In this document: one piece after another, positions 1-8,049 of the stretch | Position numbering within the stretch: position 1 is the first letter of the stretch | Layout: every line of letters begins with the position of its first letter | Assembly: GCF_023036475.1 (NCBI RefSeq) | Contig: NZ_JAJQKI010000007.1 | Coordinates: forward strand, 166,086-230,085 | Reading direction: 5' to 3' | Source: Bacillus pinisoli | GTDB lineage: Bacteria > Bacillota > Bacilli > Bacillales > SA4 | DNA: 64,000 bases | The notes under the pieces: model-generated | What the model was told of the DNA's origin: nothing | Database searches by the model: none | Seen by the model: only the letters and a program-made list of their open reading frames with translations | Program-made: the position numbers and the translations under genes

Positions 1-1264
1 CTCTAGGTCCAGCACCTGATTTATCACGGTTAAACGTAAAAAGATTGGTAGACGAATCATAACTAAGGACGGTTTCTTCGCCAGATTCTGGATTAGTTCG
101 AAGTTTTATACTAAACATTGATGAATCCATCATATCAATAGATAATTTAAGTTCAATACAACTACCTTTGATCCCATCTAGTTCCTTTTGTCCAGCTACT
201 TTAATGTTTTCGTATTTTATTTCTTCTTCTCTTAATAGTTCTAACTCTGGCACGGGACGGGATCGCAATTCTCCATTTTCCATCGTGACAATTCGTGGTA
301 GGGTTAACGAACCAGCCCATTCATGTTGTTGTTCTGGCATGTCGCTTTCCCACATATTCATCCAAGCTATTACTATCCTTCTACCTTGATCATCAATGGT
401 CGATTGCGGAGCATATACATCAAAACCGTAATCTAACATCTCGAATGGACCGTGTTGATAAATACCAGTTTCGTAATCAAAATGACCGATACAATACCCA
501 GATTGATGAAGGTTATGGTATTTATGTTCCTCTGGCTTCATCCCTTGTGGGGACATAAGTAGAATATCATGTCCATCAAGATGAAAAATATCTGGACATT
601 CCCACATAAAGCCAAAGTTCCCCTCACCAGTTGCTGCTATATTCATAAACTCCCACTCATATAAATCCTTCGAACGATATAATAATATTTGGCCCCTGTT
701 TTCTTTCGTCTTTGAGCCTAGTACCATATAGTAAGTTTCATCTTTTTTCCAAACTTTAGGATCTCTGAAATGAAATGGATGAATGTCTCCTTCTGGTGCG
801 CTTGTTATCACTGGGTTCTTCTCATCTTTTTCGAAGTGCACACCATCTTCGCTTATTGCTACACATTGAACTTGCTTCAAATCATGGTCACGATCCTCGC
901 CTGTCCAAACATTTCCTGTATAAAATAAATATAACTTGTTATCAATTTCAACAGCACTGCCTGAAAAACAGCCATCTTTATCATATTCTTCACTAGGTGC
1001 CAAAGCGATAGGAAGGTGTTCCCATGTAGCTAAATTCTTACTTTTGGCATGCCCCCAGTACATTGGGCCCCAATGTGGAGAAAATGGATGGTGTTGAAAA
1101 AACACATGATACTCTCCAGCGAAATAACTAAATCCATTTGGGTCATTCATCCATCCAACTTGAGGGGCAATGTGGTATTTCGGATACCAATGACTGTTAC
1201 TTACAGTCTCTTTCAGTTCATCTATTTTATCTTGTGCTTGTTTTAAAACTTCTTGATGTTTCAC
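1..1264 (-). CDS. sacA: Sucrose-6-phosphate hydrolase (GH32), 3' part runs off the window
   Basis: This is a cytoplasmic beta-fructofuranosidase that would cleave sucrose-6-phosphate, made by a PTS permease, into glucose-6-phosphate and fructose. The translated minus strand shows the GH32 landmarks: WMNDPNG near residue 38 (its Asp is the family nucleophile), FRDP near residue 166 (transition-state stabiliser) and WECPD near residue 221 (Glu is the general acid/base). About 421 codons are present and the C-terminal beta-sandwich is cut by the window edge. An ATG lies at 1282, but the purine-rich stretch AAGGGAAG sits just inside it and is well spaced for the GTG at 1264 (or TTG at 1267), so GTG was chosen. 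No signal peptide is seen, which fits the intracellular enzyme rather than a levanase. The specific substrate is inferred from the family and length; its usual sac/scr neighbours would lie outside the window. Confidence 0.88.
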   Translation of the reverse strand, partial: MKHQEVLKQAQDKIDELKETVSNSHWYPKYHIAPQVGWMNDPNGFSYFAGEYHVFFQHHPFSPHWGPMYWGHAKSKNLATWEHLPIALAPSEEYDKDGCFSGSAVEIDNKLYLFYTGNVWTGEDRDHDLKQVQCVAISEDGVHFEKDEKNPVITSAPEGDIHPFHFRDPKVWKKDETYYMVLGSKTKENRGQILLYRSKDLYEWEFMNIAATGEGNFGFMWECPDIFHLDGHDILLMSPQGMKPEEHKYHNLHQSGYCIGHFDYETGIYQHGPFEMLDYGFDVYAPQSTIDDQGRRIVIAWMNMWESDMPEQQHEWAGSLTLPRIVTMENGELRSRPVPELELLREEEIKYENIKVAGQKELDGIKGSCIELKLSIDMMDSSMFSIKLRTNPESGEETVLSYDSSTNLFTFNRDKSGAGPR

Positions 1265-1460
1265 CAAAAAACTTCCCTTCATATTTAATTGCTGTTCGTA
1301 TAGAGTACGGCTTATCGTAAAGGTGGAATTTTTACTATCTCATAGAGTGTCGAGAACATGGAGCATTCTTAAAGAAACTCAACAAAGCTCTTGTATTTGA
1401 TTAGTTTACATCAATTCTTCCTTTTAATGTAAAGGTTTGCATATGAATACCTGATAAACT

Positions 1461-1489
1461 AATAAGCGAATCAATTTGATTCGCTTATT
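1461..1489 (-). terminator. Rho-independent terminator of the metallopeptidase gene
   Basis: A perfect inverted repeat (AATAAGCGAATCAA and its complement around a TT centre) lies just downstream of the peptidase stop codon on the minus strand. It is followed by a T-rich stretch. It also separates this gene from the sucrose hydrolase gene. Confidence 0.7.
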
Positions 1490-1506
1490 AAGTCTAGACT
1501 TTAAGT

Positions 1507-3090
1507 TTAACGTGTGACATTTACAAACTGGTCTACAAAATGCAGCGGATTTAATTTTTCTCCTGTTGCTTTTTCAATCTTCGTATTCCAATGGTCCCTT
1601 GCACCTGGTTTGAAGAATTCAGTAAGTAAAAATTCACCAACTTCTGGAGTAAAGAAATCGGTAGAAACATTCTTTTCTATATATCTTTGTAGTTGTGAAG
1701 TCGTTAATTCCCCTAATAGATAATTCTGATAGTATACAGGAACAAGTGTAAAGTGAATTTTTGCTGCCCAATGTGGGTAATTTTGTTCTTCAGGTGGATT
1801 CACAAATTGTACATCCTTCACTATTTTCCACCATAGCGTATTAAGATCTTGGTCTGGGTTACGGTACAATTCACGCTCAAAGAAGGCAAACGTCATAATC
1901 CACCGAGCAGAAATAAGCATTTGTCTTCGAAGTGAAAGTTCAATTACTGGTTTTAATTCATTCACCTTTTCTTGTTCAACACCTAAGAATCGATTCATCC
2001 ATGTTGGGTCTTTTGCCATTCGTCCATAAAGCATGGCAATCGCTTCAGTTGTTAGTGTATGAGCTGGTCGTCGTAAACTAAACGGTAAGCTTTGATCAAT
2101 ATACTTAAAATACACAGCGTGGCCGAATTCATGCAGCATCGTGGCCGACCAGTAATCTGATTCAGTATTATTACATAGAACACGGACATCTCCTTCGCGG
2201 TTAATGTCTGTACAAAAAGCATGTTGATTTTTCTTTGCTCGTGGATAAAGATCACTTTTAGCCAGCATATCTGAAATATCCATTCCCATGCTAGAGAATG
2301 TTGCAGCTGTTAATTCTTCAAGGTTTTTACCTCGGTAAAATGGATCTAATTCTAATTCTTTTGAAGGTGGTGCTTCTTGGAAAAATGGATCCGCATAATG
2401 CCATGGTCGTAATTCTTCTAACGTAATACCAAAGCGTTCTGCCAATTCAGTATCCATTTCTCTTTTAAGTTGATAAAATGGTTCATCAGAAAGTTCTTTT
2501 AATTCTCTAAATGTATGAAACACAAACTCACGATCTAATTCTTGTAATTCAAAACTCATTTGGTGGTAATCCTCATAACCTAATTGTCGTGCTGTTTCGT
2601 TTCGTTTGCGAATGAGTGTTAGTAGTTTTTCTTCAACTTTCTTTCCAATTTGCTTACTTGCGTGCCATGCTCTTTCCCTTAAGTTAAGATCATTACTTTT
2701 TATTAGGATTTCACGTATGTCATTTTCGGAAACTTCCTTCTCGTCTAATGTTGCACGGAACGTATTAAATACACTTACAAGCTCTGTTGATAGATTCACC
2801 ATTTCCTTTAGTTCTTCTTCTGGCAATTGGTTTCGGACCATATTGGCATATAATGATTCTAATTCACGCATGTTTAATGAATGATCAATTTCTGTGTGAA
2901 GTAATTGCTGTACCTTCTCAAACAGCTCTTTATTGGAGAAGTAAACATTCATGTCTGTTTGGGCTTGAGCAGTTTTCTTATTCCATTCATCTTCCCCTGT
3001 TGTAGCAGCCATCCAAGATGTTTCGGCTCTATTAATATGTAATGATTTCATTTTTTCATTTTGTTCCTGCAGAAATTGCTCTATGCTCAT
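1507..3090 (-). CDS. HEXXH zinc metallopeptidase of the M2/M3 group (ACE/thimet-like)
   Basis: This is a 527-residue cytoplasmic zinc peptidase with no signal peptide or membrane segment. The catalytic motif HEFGH is near residue 318, and a downstream helix with TEAIAMLYGRM supplies the probable third zinc ligand Glu. That arrangement is the gluzincin layout of peptidase families M2 (angiotensin-converting-enzyme-like) and M3. The N-terminal run SWMAATTG resembles the start of bacterial M2-like proteins. It probably trims oligopeptides or removes dipeptides in the cytoplasm. A strong Shine-Dalgarno (GGAGGAGAG) precedes the ATG at 3090. It is transcribed alone, between the LysM protein and a terminator. 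It is one of three HEXXH oligopeptidase-type genes in this window (with 15208 and 31741). Assignment to M2 rather than M3 is not certain. Confidence 0.8.
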   Translation of the reverse strand: MSIEQFLQEQNEKMKSLHINRAETSWMAATTGEDEWNKKTAQAQTDMNVYFSNKELFEKVQQLLHTEIDHSLNMRELESLYANMVRNQLPEEELKEMVNLSTELVSVFNTFRATLDEKEVSENDIREILIKSNDLNLRERAWHASKQIGKKVEEKLLTLIRKRNETARQLGYEDYHQMSFELQELDREFVFHTFRELKELSDEPFYQLKREMDTELAERFGITLEELRPWHYADPFFQEAPPSKELELDPFYRGKNLEELTAATFSSMGMDISDMLAKSDLYPRAKKNQHAFCTDINREGDVRVLCNNTESDYWSATMLHEFGHAVYFKYIDQSLPFSLRRPAHTLTTEAIAMLYGRMAKDPTWMNRFLGVEQEKVNELKPVIELSLRRQMLISARWIMTFAFFERELYRNPDQDLNTLWWKIVKDVQFVNPPEEQNYPHWAAKIHFTLVPVYYQNYLLGELTTSQLQRYIEKNVSTDFFTPEVGEFLLTEFFKPGARDHWNTKIEKATGEKLNPLHFVDQFVNVTR

Positions 3091-3190
3091 GATCTCTCCT
3101 CCATTTGAAATACATATATAAATTATGACTCTATTATTTTATCAAATTTATTTCGGTTATCAAAGTAAATACTGATTGATAGATTACAAC

Positions 3191-3218
3191 AAAAAGGTGC
3201 GAGTATTACTCTACACCC
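3191..3218 (-). terminator. Terminator of the LysM/SleB gene
   Basis: On the minus strand GGTG...CACC forms a stem with an inner GAGT/ACTC pairing and one bulged A, followed by TTTTTG. It lies directly after the stop codon at 3220. Confidence 0.6.
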
Positions 3219-3219
3219 A

Positions 3220-4788
3220 CTAATAAGCAAACGTATGATCTCCTATAACCGTTGATACAGTACGACTTTTAAGCCATTGACTGTTTGTTTTTTTGGGATT
3301 ATAAAAGTATAATGAACCTTTCGTTGGATCTTCGCCGGATAAAGCCCTTAACGCCGCATCTATATTTTGCTGTGTCGGTGTAGCATGGTTCAATGCACCA
3401 GTTTGAGCAGGAGTGAATTGGTAATATCCATTGTTATACTGAAACAACACTTCTTTTACAGTATTAGGAAACAAAGAACTCTTTACCCTATTTAAAATGA
3501 CAGCACCAACAGCTATCTGTCCCTCAACCGTTTCACCTCTTGCTTCACTATAGATCATTTTTGCTAGCCATTGAAGATCTTCTTGATTGATTTCTGAACC
3601 AACCGATTCTATAGAATTAGCAGTTTTAATATTATCGCCTGTAGGTATCACTAGTGTTTGGCCGACTCGCAAGAAATCATTAGTTAATTGATTTACCTGT
3701 TTAATTTCTTCTACTGTTACACCATTCCTTTTGGCTATTCCCGATAATGTATCTCCAAATACAACTCGATAGCTGTTTGTTTCTGTTGGAGAAACATCGT
3801 TTGTCATACTTGTCCCATCTGGTATGACTAATGTTTGACCTATTCGTAAGAAGTCACTACTTAATTGATTTGCCTGTTTGATTGCTTCTACTGTTAAGCC
3901 CTTCCTTTTGGCTATTCCCGATAATGTATCTCCAGATACGACACGATAGCTGTTTGTTTCTGTTAGAGAAACATCGTTGTTCAGGCTTGTCCCATCTGGA
4001 ATGACTAGTGTTTGACCAATTCGAATGAAGTCACTACTTAATTGATTTGCCTGTTTGAGTCTTTCTACTGTTAATCCATTCTTTTTTGCAATTCCCGATA
4101 AAGTGTCTCCTGATGCGACTTGATAGGTGTTTGCTCCTGTTTGAGTCACATCGCTTTTCATGCTTGTCCCGATTGGAATGACCAATGTTTGACCTATACG
4201 AAGAAAATCACTAGTTAATTGGTTAGCCTGTTTGACCGCTTCTACTGTTATTCCATTCTTTTTTGCTATTCCTGATAAAGTGTCTCCTCTTACAACTTGA
4301 TACGTGTTTGTAACTGTTGTTGAGACATTGTCTGTCATGTTTAAGCCAGATGGAATAGTTAAAACTTGACCAATCTTAATAATGTCGGAAGTCAATTGAT
4401 TAATTCGTTTTAAAGCTTCCACTGAGACTCCATACTTCTTAGAAATTCCAGAGAGTGTGTCTCCTCTCTTAACTTTATGGCTTATCTTTGGATCTGTAGC
4501 TTGTGTTGTGGTTTCAACCGTTGATGCCTGAACACCTTTGGAAGCAAACGTACCTAATCCAATTGTTGAAAGTAAAATTGCTCCAACCATTACTTTAACC
4601 GTAGATACTTTTAAAGTGGGTAACCGTCGTTTCACATAACCAACTGCTTCATCTTCAATATTAATATTGTCGTCAACAGACGGATGCCCAAGCTCATTTG
4701 CTATTTCATACATTAATTCGTTCATATATATAATGACTTCTATTCCATGCTCTGTTTCATTTATCTTGTAATGAGTAAATACTTCCAT
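3220..4788 (-). CDS. LysM-repeat cell wall hydrolase with SleB-type (Hydrolase_2) domain
   Basis: A 522-residue wall protein. Residues 1-60 are charged and probably cytoplasmic. A hydrophobic segment at about 64-83 is a membrane anchor or uncleaved signal. Five LysM peptidoglycan-binding repeats follow (about 104-391), each containing GDTLSGI and a closing IGQ/VGQ-LxIP. The C-terminal 120 residues (from EDLQWLAKMIYSEARGE) match the SleB/CwlJ catalytic fold, with the Glu of YSEARGE as the candidate catalytic residue. SleB-family enzymes act as lytic transglycosylases on cortex or wall glycan. The long cytoplasmic N-terminus ahead of the membrane segment is unusual for a spore-lytic enzyme and suggests a membrane-tethered vegetative or sporulation wall hydrolase. 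AGGAGGT lies 7 nt before the ATG. The repeats are highly alike at DNA level, so copy number may vary by recombination. Confidence 0.88.
   Translation of the reverse strand: MEVFTHYKINETEHGIEVIIYMNELMYEIANELGHPSVDDNINIEDEAVGYVKRRLPTLKVSTVKVMVGAILLSTIGLGTFASKGVQASTVETTTQATDPKISHKVKRGDTLSGISKKYGVSVEALKRINQLTSDIIKIGQVLTIPSGLNMTDNVSTTVTNTYQVVRGDTLSGIAKKNGITVEAVKQANQLTSDFLRIGQTLVIPIGTSMKSDVTQTGANTYQVASGDTLSGIAKKNGLTVERLKQANQLSSDFIRIGQTLVIPDGTSLNNDVSLTETNSYRVVSGDTLSGIAKRKGLTVEAIKQANQLSSDFLRIGQTLVIPDGTSMTNDVSPTETNSYRVVFGDTLSGIAKRNGVTVEEIKQVNQLTNDFLRVGQTLVIPTGDNIKTANSIESVGSEINQEDLQWLAKMIYSEARGETVEGQIAVGAVILNRVKSSLFPNTVKEVLFQYNNGYYQFTPAQTGALNHATPTQQNIDAALRALSGEDPTKGSLYFYNPKKTNSQWLKSRTVSTVIGDHTFAY
3615..4479 (-). 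repeat. Five tandem LysM-coding repeats
   Basis: Five consecutive units of about 170-180 bp encode near-identical LysM domains separated by Ser/Thr-rich linkers. Repeats 3, 4 and 5 share long stretches of nucleotide identity, which points to recent internal duplication. Confidence 0.85.
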
Positions 4789-4883
4789 TCATTCTACCTC
4801 CTAAACCTTACTTTTCCCTATTTTGAGAATTTCATAGTAAATTTAGGATTATTTGCATAGAAAGCAACAAGGTCTTAAAAGTT

Positions 4884-5026
4884 GGCTCTTTTCGTATTTA
4901 TTGTTGCTTCGTAAAAATCCCAAAAGCTAGATTTTTACTAGATAGTACAGCGGTCAGTGCTTTAAATAGAGAGGTTAATTTATTTGAAAAATTGTTTAAA
5001 AAATAACAAAGTTTTAGAAAAGAGCC
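4884..5026 (+). repeat. MITE-like dispersed repeat, copy A (143 bp)
   Basis: Left end GGCTCTTTTCGTATTTATTG, then TTGCTTC, then a subterminal hairpin GTAAAAATC...GATTTTTAC. The right end is ACAAAGTTTTAGAAAAGAGCC. The two ends are imperfect inverted repeats of each other. It fills most of the gap between the LysM gene and the guanylate-kinase-like gene, and no gene is seen in that gap. A further half-end (AAAGCAACAAGGTCTTAAAA) at 4861 abuts it, as if two copies collided. Confidence 0.75.
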
Positions 5027-5108
5027 TAAAAGTTAGACAAGACTTATCGACCAAATTATGGTATGATAATTGACGTAATTATCAAAAAATATTTAATAGG
5101 AGGAATAT

Positions 5109-5699
5109 ATGTACGAATTAAAAGAAAAAGAGATGTTATTTATCTACACAGGCCCAGATGGATCAGGACGGAAAACACTAGCGAAAATGGTTTCTACAGC
5201 GTTTGATATGGAAACTGTCCCCTCATTTACTACACGTGCACCACGCCCCTTTGAAGTCAATGGTAAGGACTATCATTTTATTAAAGAAGAAACGTTCCTC
5301 CAAATGAAGCAGCAGGACGAATTCATCGAGAGCGTTAACATTAATGGAACTTATTATGGAATACGTGAAATAGATATAAAAAATATTTTTAGCAAACATA
5401 AAGTTGTATACTTCACTGTTAATATTGAAGGAGCTCAACTACTTAAGAATTTATATGGGGACCGTGTTGTTCGATTCTTTATTTCCGCTGATCGTGATAC
5501 GGTTATTCAACGTCAAAAAGAACGTGGGGATGATGAAGAAGCCATTCAACAGCATATGGCGTACTATGATCAAACAATGGCTTACAAGAGTAAGTGTGAA
5601 CATGCTTTTGAGAACTATGACTTGCCTCAAGTCTCTTTCCAGATTAGTGAGGTTGTTGAAACCTACTTGGAGAGAAATCTAACTGTAACAGATTATTAA
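5109..5699 (+). CDS. Guanylate-kinase-like P-loop protein with altered Walker A
   Basis: A 196-residue protein of the guanylate kinase family, whose canonical member converts GMP and ATP to GDP and ADP. The GMP-binding side looks intact: SFTTRAPRPFEVNGKDYHF (residues about 38-56) parallels the S-TTR-PR-E-G-DY pattern, and TYYG follows near residue 78. The phosphate-binding loop is odd. It reads GPDGSGRKT where the family has GxxGxGK[S/G]T, so the Walker lysine position is Arg followed by Lys. The housekeeping gmk normally sits beside rpoZ and remote/priA, which are absent here, so this is a second, divergent paralogue. GGAGGAAT precedes the ATG. The gene is framed by dispersed-repeat sequence on both sides. 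Its function, whether kinase or regulatory, is unknown. Confidence 0.8.
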   Translation: MYELKEKEMLFIYTGPDGSGRKTLAKMVSTAFDMETVPSFTTRAPRPFEVNGKDYHFIKEETFLQMKQQDEFIESVNINGTYYGIREIDIKNIFSKHKVVYFTVNIEGAQLLKNLYGDRVVRFFISADRDTVIQRQKERGDDEEAIQQHMAYYDQTMAYKSKCEHAFENYDLPQVSFQISEVVETYLERNLTVTDY

Positions 5700-5704
5700 T
5701 TAAA

Positions 5705-5731
5705 TGCTGTTTTCGTATAAAGATTGGTTCA
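5705..5731 (+). repeat. Solo end of the dispersed repeat (fragment C)
   Basis: The sequence GCTGTTTTCGTATAAAGATT six bases after the kinase stop matches the left-hand terminal repeat seen in copies B, D and E (GGCTGTTTTCGTATAGATTG) with one extra base. The rest of the element is missing here. Confidence 0.45.
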
Positions 5732-5783
5732 CTTCGGTTTTTTTTGTTTTAAAAGGAAACGAATATTAGAAAAATTAAAAAGA

Positions 5784-5814
5784 AGAGAGAGCGTTTTTGC
5801 TCTCTCTCTTTTAG
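5784..5814 (+). terminator. Terminator of the guanylate-kinase-like gene
   Basis: A nine-base stem AGAGAGAGC / GCTCTCTCT with a small loop is followed by TTTT. It lies about 85 bp after the stop codon at 5699. Confidence 0.65.
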
Positions 5815-5856
5815 TTCATTAAAGCGTTTTAAACATAATAATATGTAATTGTTTAA

Positions 5857-6041
5857 GGCTCTTTTCTGAAACTTTGTAGCTTTTAGTACAATTATTCTGA
5901 GTATATAACCAGTTTTAGAAGCAAATCGAGGTAGAATCAGAAAAGAGCAACTCTCTTTATGTATAGAAGGATCTAGATACTATGGTAAAAATCCGGCTTA
6001 TGGTATTTTTACACAAAGCAACAATCTATACGAAAACAGCC
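5857..6041 (-). repeat. MITE-like dispersed repeat, copy B (185 bp), overlaps a CDS end
   Basis: On the plus strand it begins GGCTCTTTTCTGAAACTTTG and ends CAACAATCTATACGAAAACAGCC. The hairpin GGTAAAAATCC...TATTTTTAC lies near the right end, so it is inverted relative to copy A. Its last 16 bases are inside the flavoprotein gene and encode that protein's final residues AVFV and its TAG stop. Confidence 0.8.
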
Positions 6042-6565
6042 TTGTTGATAAAACGGCACGCTTCAACTGGTGTAGGAAGTGCACCTCCTACATTGCTCTG
6101 TTCCTGCCCTAACTGCCCATTATAAATAAGATATTCGTCCTCACGTAAAAGTTCTATGTTTCGTTGGACACTTTTCTTTTGCCACATACCTATGTACATA
6201 CTTGGAAAGAAGATTACTGGACAATTAGAAGCAAGTATAGTGGCTGATACAATGTCTTGAGAAAATCCTTGCGCTGTCTTAGCTAATGTATTAGCCGATG
6301 CAGGTAAAATAACGATAGCATCCGCCCAATGAGTTAGTTCGACATGAGGCATTTTAAATGGTCCCTTTTCTGATAAGTCAACGAATACATGCCCATCAAT
6401 CGAATGTATAAGTGTACTCGCAGGTATAAACTTCTGAGCAGCATCAGTCATCATAATGTGCATTCTGCAGCCAAAATAACTTTGTATAGTACTAATATAG
6501 GGAAAAATATTGGAAACACTAATGGCTCCTGTAAGTCCCAATAATATATTCTTCGGTTTTGACAT
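6026..6565 (-). CDS. EpiD-like flavoprotein (HFCD family), active-site motif altered
   Basis: A 179-residue flavoprotein of the homo-oligomeric flavin-containing Cys decarboxylase family (EpiD, MrsD, Dfp/CoaC N-domain). The FMN-site motif PASANTLAK is near residue 90, and the His of PHVEL near residue 76 matches the catalytic His of the family. The substrate-clamp motif, PxMNxxMW in EpiD, reads PSMYIGMW here, so the essential Asn is Tyr. Length and local sequence resemble lantibiotic cysteine decarboxylases more than CoaBC, and no synthetase domain is fused. No lanthipeptide precursor or LanB/C/M gene is nearby. The Shine-Dalgarno GGGGGAGC fixes the ATG at 6565. The last four residues and the stop codon are made of dispersed-repeat sequence, so the original C-terminus may have been longer. 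Substrate unknown. Confidence 0.8.
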   Translation of the reverse strand: MSKPKNILLGLTGAISVSNIFPYISTIQSYFGCRMHIMMTDAAQKFIPASTLIHSIDGHVFVDLSEKGPFKMPHVELTHWADAIVILPASANTLAKTAQGFSQDIVSATILASNCPVIFFPSMYIGMWQKKSVQRNIELLREDEYLIYNGQLGQEQSNVGGALPTPVEACRFINKAVFV

Positions 6566-6670
6566 GTTTGCTCCCCCTTTTCCTTACACTCCAAATATTA
6601 TCATACTCAATTTGGGTTTACTTTCAAAGTATTCTGTCCTATAATTACCTAAAAAAGGAAGTGGGATGTT

Positions 6671-7330
6671 TTGGCAATTGTAACAGTGGACTTTGACGGT
6701 ACTCTTTATCAAGGCAATTCCTTTAAAGCAATGTTTAAAGTGGGAAAAAAAAGATACACGGCTAAACAATGGCTTACCGTTTATAAAGGAGTTGCGAGAG
6801 CTCTTGCTTTAGGGCTTATAAAAGGAAAAACAGTCTTTAAGCACGAATTTTTCAAAGCATTTGCTAGAACATTTAAAGATATGGAACGTGAAGAGTTAGA
6901 GGCGTTTTTTAATGAGTTAGTGAAAATTGGAAAAAACGAAATTAATGATGAACTCGTAACTAAAATTCGTGAACACAAAAACAATGGGGATACAATTATT
7001 GTAATTTCAGGAGCATTAAAACCTTTTTTAAAAGCGTTTGTAAAAGATCAGAAATTAGATGTTCATATAATTAGTACTGAATTACTTTATAATTCATTAG
7101 GTCGTTGCTCAGGGGAAATAGGCACAATTATGAACGGAGACATGAAGGTAGAAGGTTTGAAGAAATGGCTTGACCATCAAGAACAGCAATCTAACGAGAT
7201 TTGGGCCTATGCCGACAGTGAAAGTGATATACCATTATTACAGTATGTCACACATCCTATTGTAGTAAATCCTAAGGAAAACATGGTTAAAATAGCAGAG
7301 CAGAATAATTGGGTTATTTTTGCTACATGA
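6671..7330 (+). CDS. HAD-superfamily phosphatase (PSPase-like, subfamily IB)
   Basis: A 219-residue haloacid dehalogenase-type phosphatase. Motif I is DFDGTLYQG near residue 8, motif II is ISG near residue 112, and motif IV is ADSESD near residue 186, as in the phosphoserine phosphatase/SerB-like IB group. The helical cap lies between motifs I and II. Translation begins at TTG (6671): AAGGAAGTGG lies just upstream, and the nearby ATG at 6666 is out of frame and stops at once. It is transcribed away from the flavoprotein gene across a 105-bp divergent region. The substrate cannot be inferred. Confidence 0.8.
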   Translation: MAIVTVDFDGTLYQGNSFKAMFKVGKKRYTAKQWLTVYKGVARALALGLIKGKTVFKHEFFKAFARTFKDMEREELEAFFNELVKIGKNEINDELVTKIREHKNNGDTIIVISGALKPFLKAFVKDQKLDVHIISTELLYNSLGRCSGEIGTIMNGDMKVEGLKKWLDHQEQQSNEIWAYADSESDIPLLQYVTHPIVVNPKENMVKIAEQNNWVIFAT

Positions 7331-7359
7331 CAATTACTATCATAATAACCTAACGAAAA

Positions 7360-7390
7360 GAACAGCAGAGTTGGGTTCTGCTGTTCGTTC
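7360..7390 (+). terminator. Terminator of the HAD phosphatase gene
   Basis: Stem GAACAGCAGA / TCTGCTGTTC with a short GT-rich loop, followed by a moderate T-rich tail. Confidence 0.65.
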
Positions 7391-7508
7391 TTCTATCTAA
7401 CGATTGAAAACTAGTAAGTTAATATTCTATAGACTTATGGATATATTTCATAGAAAAGTACATGTTACTACATAAATAACAAATAAATATATATAAAGGA
7501 AGTAATTT

Positions 7509-7997
7509 ATGAAGATTCTACTAGAACCTGTATCAAAAAACAATGAGGTTATACTTCAAAATTTGTATTCTCTCTATTTGCATGATCTTTCGGCTTTTAC
7601 GAATGAACTAAACATTTCTCAAAAGGGTGATTTCGTGTTTGATTCTCATCATCTATTTTGGACCGGACAAGGTGTTGAACCTTATTTTATTAAAGATGGT
7701 GATACGTTAATTGGATTTATTACGTTACTTAAACGACCATTCTTGAAGAAGGAATTTGATTTCGCCATAAATGATATCTTTATATTGAATAAATATAGAG
7801 GAAAGGGTTATGGAATCCCTGCTCTAAAAGAGGTTTTTAGTAATCATTCAGGTAGCTATTTTGTGATAGAGCTTGCAGTTAATAAAGCAGCTGTACAATT
7901 TTGGAAAAAAGTTTATGGCCAGCTATCTATAGAATATAATGAAATAAGTCAAGAAGTAGATAGTGAGAATTGTCTTATCCAAACTTTTAACATTTGA
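7509..7997 (+). CDS. GNAT-family N-acetyltransferase
   Basis: A 162-residue protein with the GNAT acetyl-CoA fold. The segment IFILNKYRGKGYG (about residues 95-107) is motif A with the R/Q-x-x-G-x-G/A pyrophosphate loop, and AVQFWKKVYG near residue 136 is the usual C-terminal motif B. AAAGGAAGT precedes the ATG. It is monocistronic, sharing a bidirectional terminator with the convergent methyltransferase gene. The acceptor substrate is unknown. Confidence 0.8.
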   Translation: MKILLEPVSKNNEVILQNLYSLYLHDLSAFTNELNISQKGDFVFDSHHLFWTGQGVEPYFIKDGDTLIGFITLLKRPFLKKEFDFAINDIFILNKYRGKGYGIPALKEVFSNHSGSYFVIELAVNKAAVQFWKKVYGQLSIEYNEISQEVDSENCLIQTFNI

Positions 7998-8009
7998 TCT
8001 TTTATTCGA

Positions 8010-8049
8010 GAAAAACCAGTATCTTGCTTAGAGCAAAATACTGGTTTTT
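8010..8049. terminator. Bidirectional terminator between convergent genes
   Basis: GAAAAACCAGTAT...ATACTGGTTTTTC forms a 13-bp stem with A/T tracts on both sides. It serves the acetyltransferase gene (plus) and the methyltransferase gene (minus). Confidence 0.8.

Noticed and set aside
168..1320. Several plus-strand open frames of 60-87 codons
   Set aside because: They are antisense to the GH32 gene, whose minus-strand frame carries clear family motifs.
3615..4479. Possible CRISPR-like or tandem DNA array
   Set aside because: The period (about 170-180 bp) and intact reading frame show it is the LysM-coding part of one gene.
6026..6565. Possible lanthipeptide or other RiPP cluster around the EpiD-like gene
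   Set aside because: No precursor-like small ORF, LanB/C/M, transporter or protease gene is nearby; neighbours are a HAD phosphatase and a kinase-like gene.
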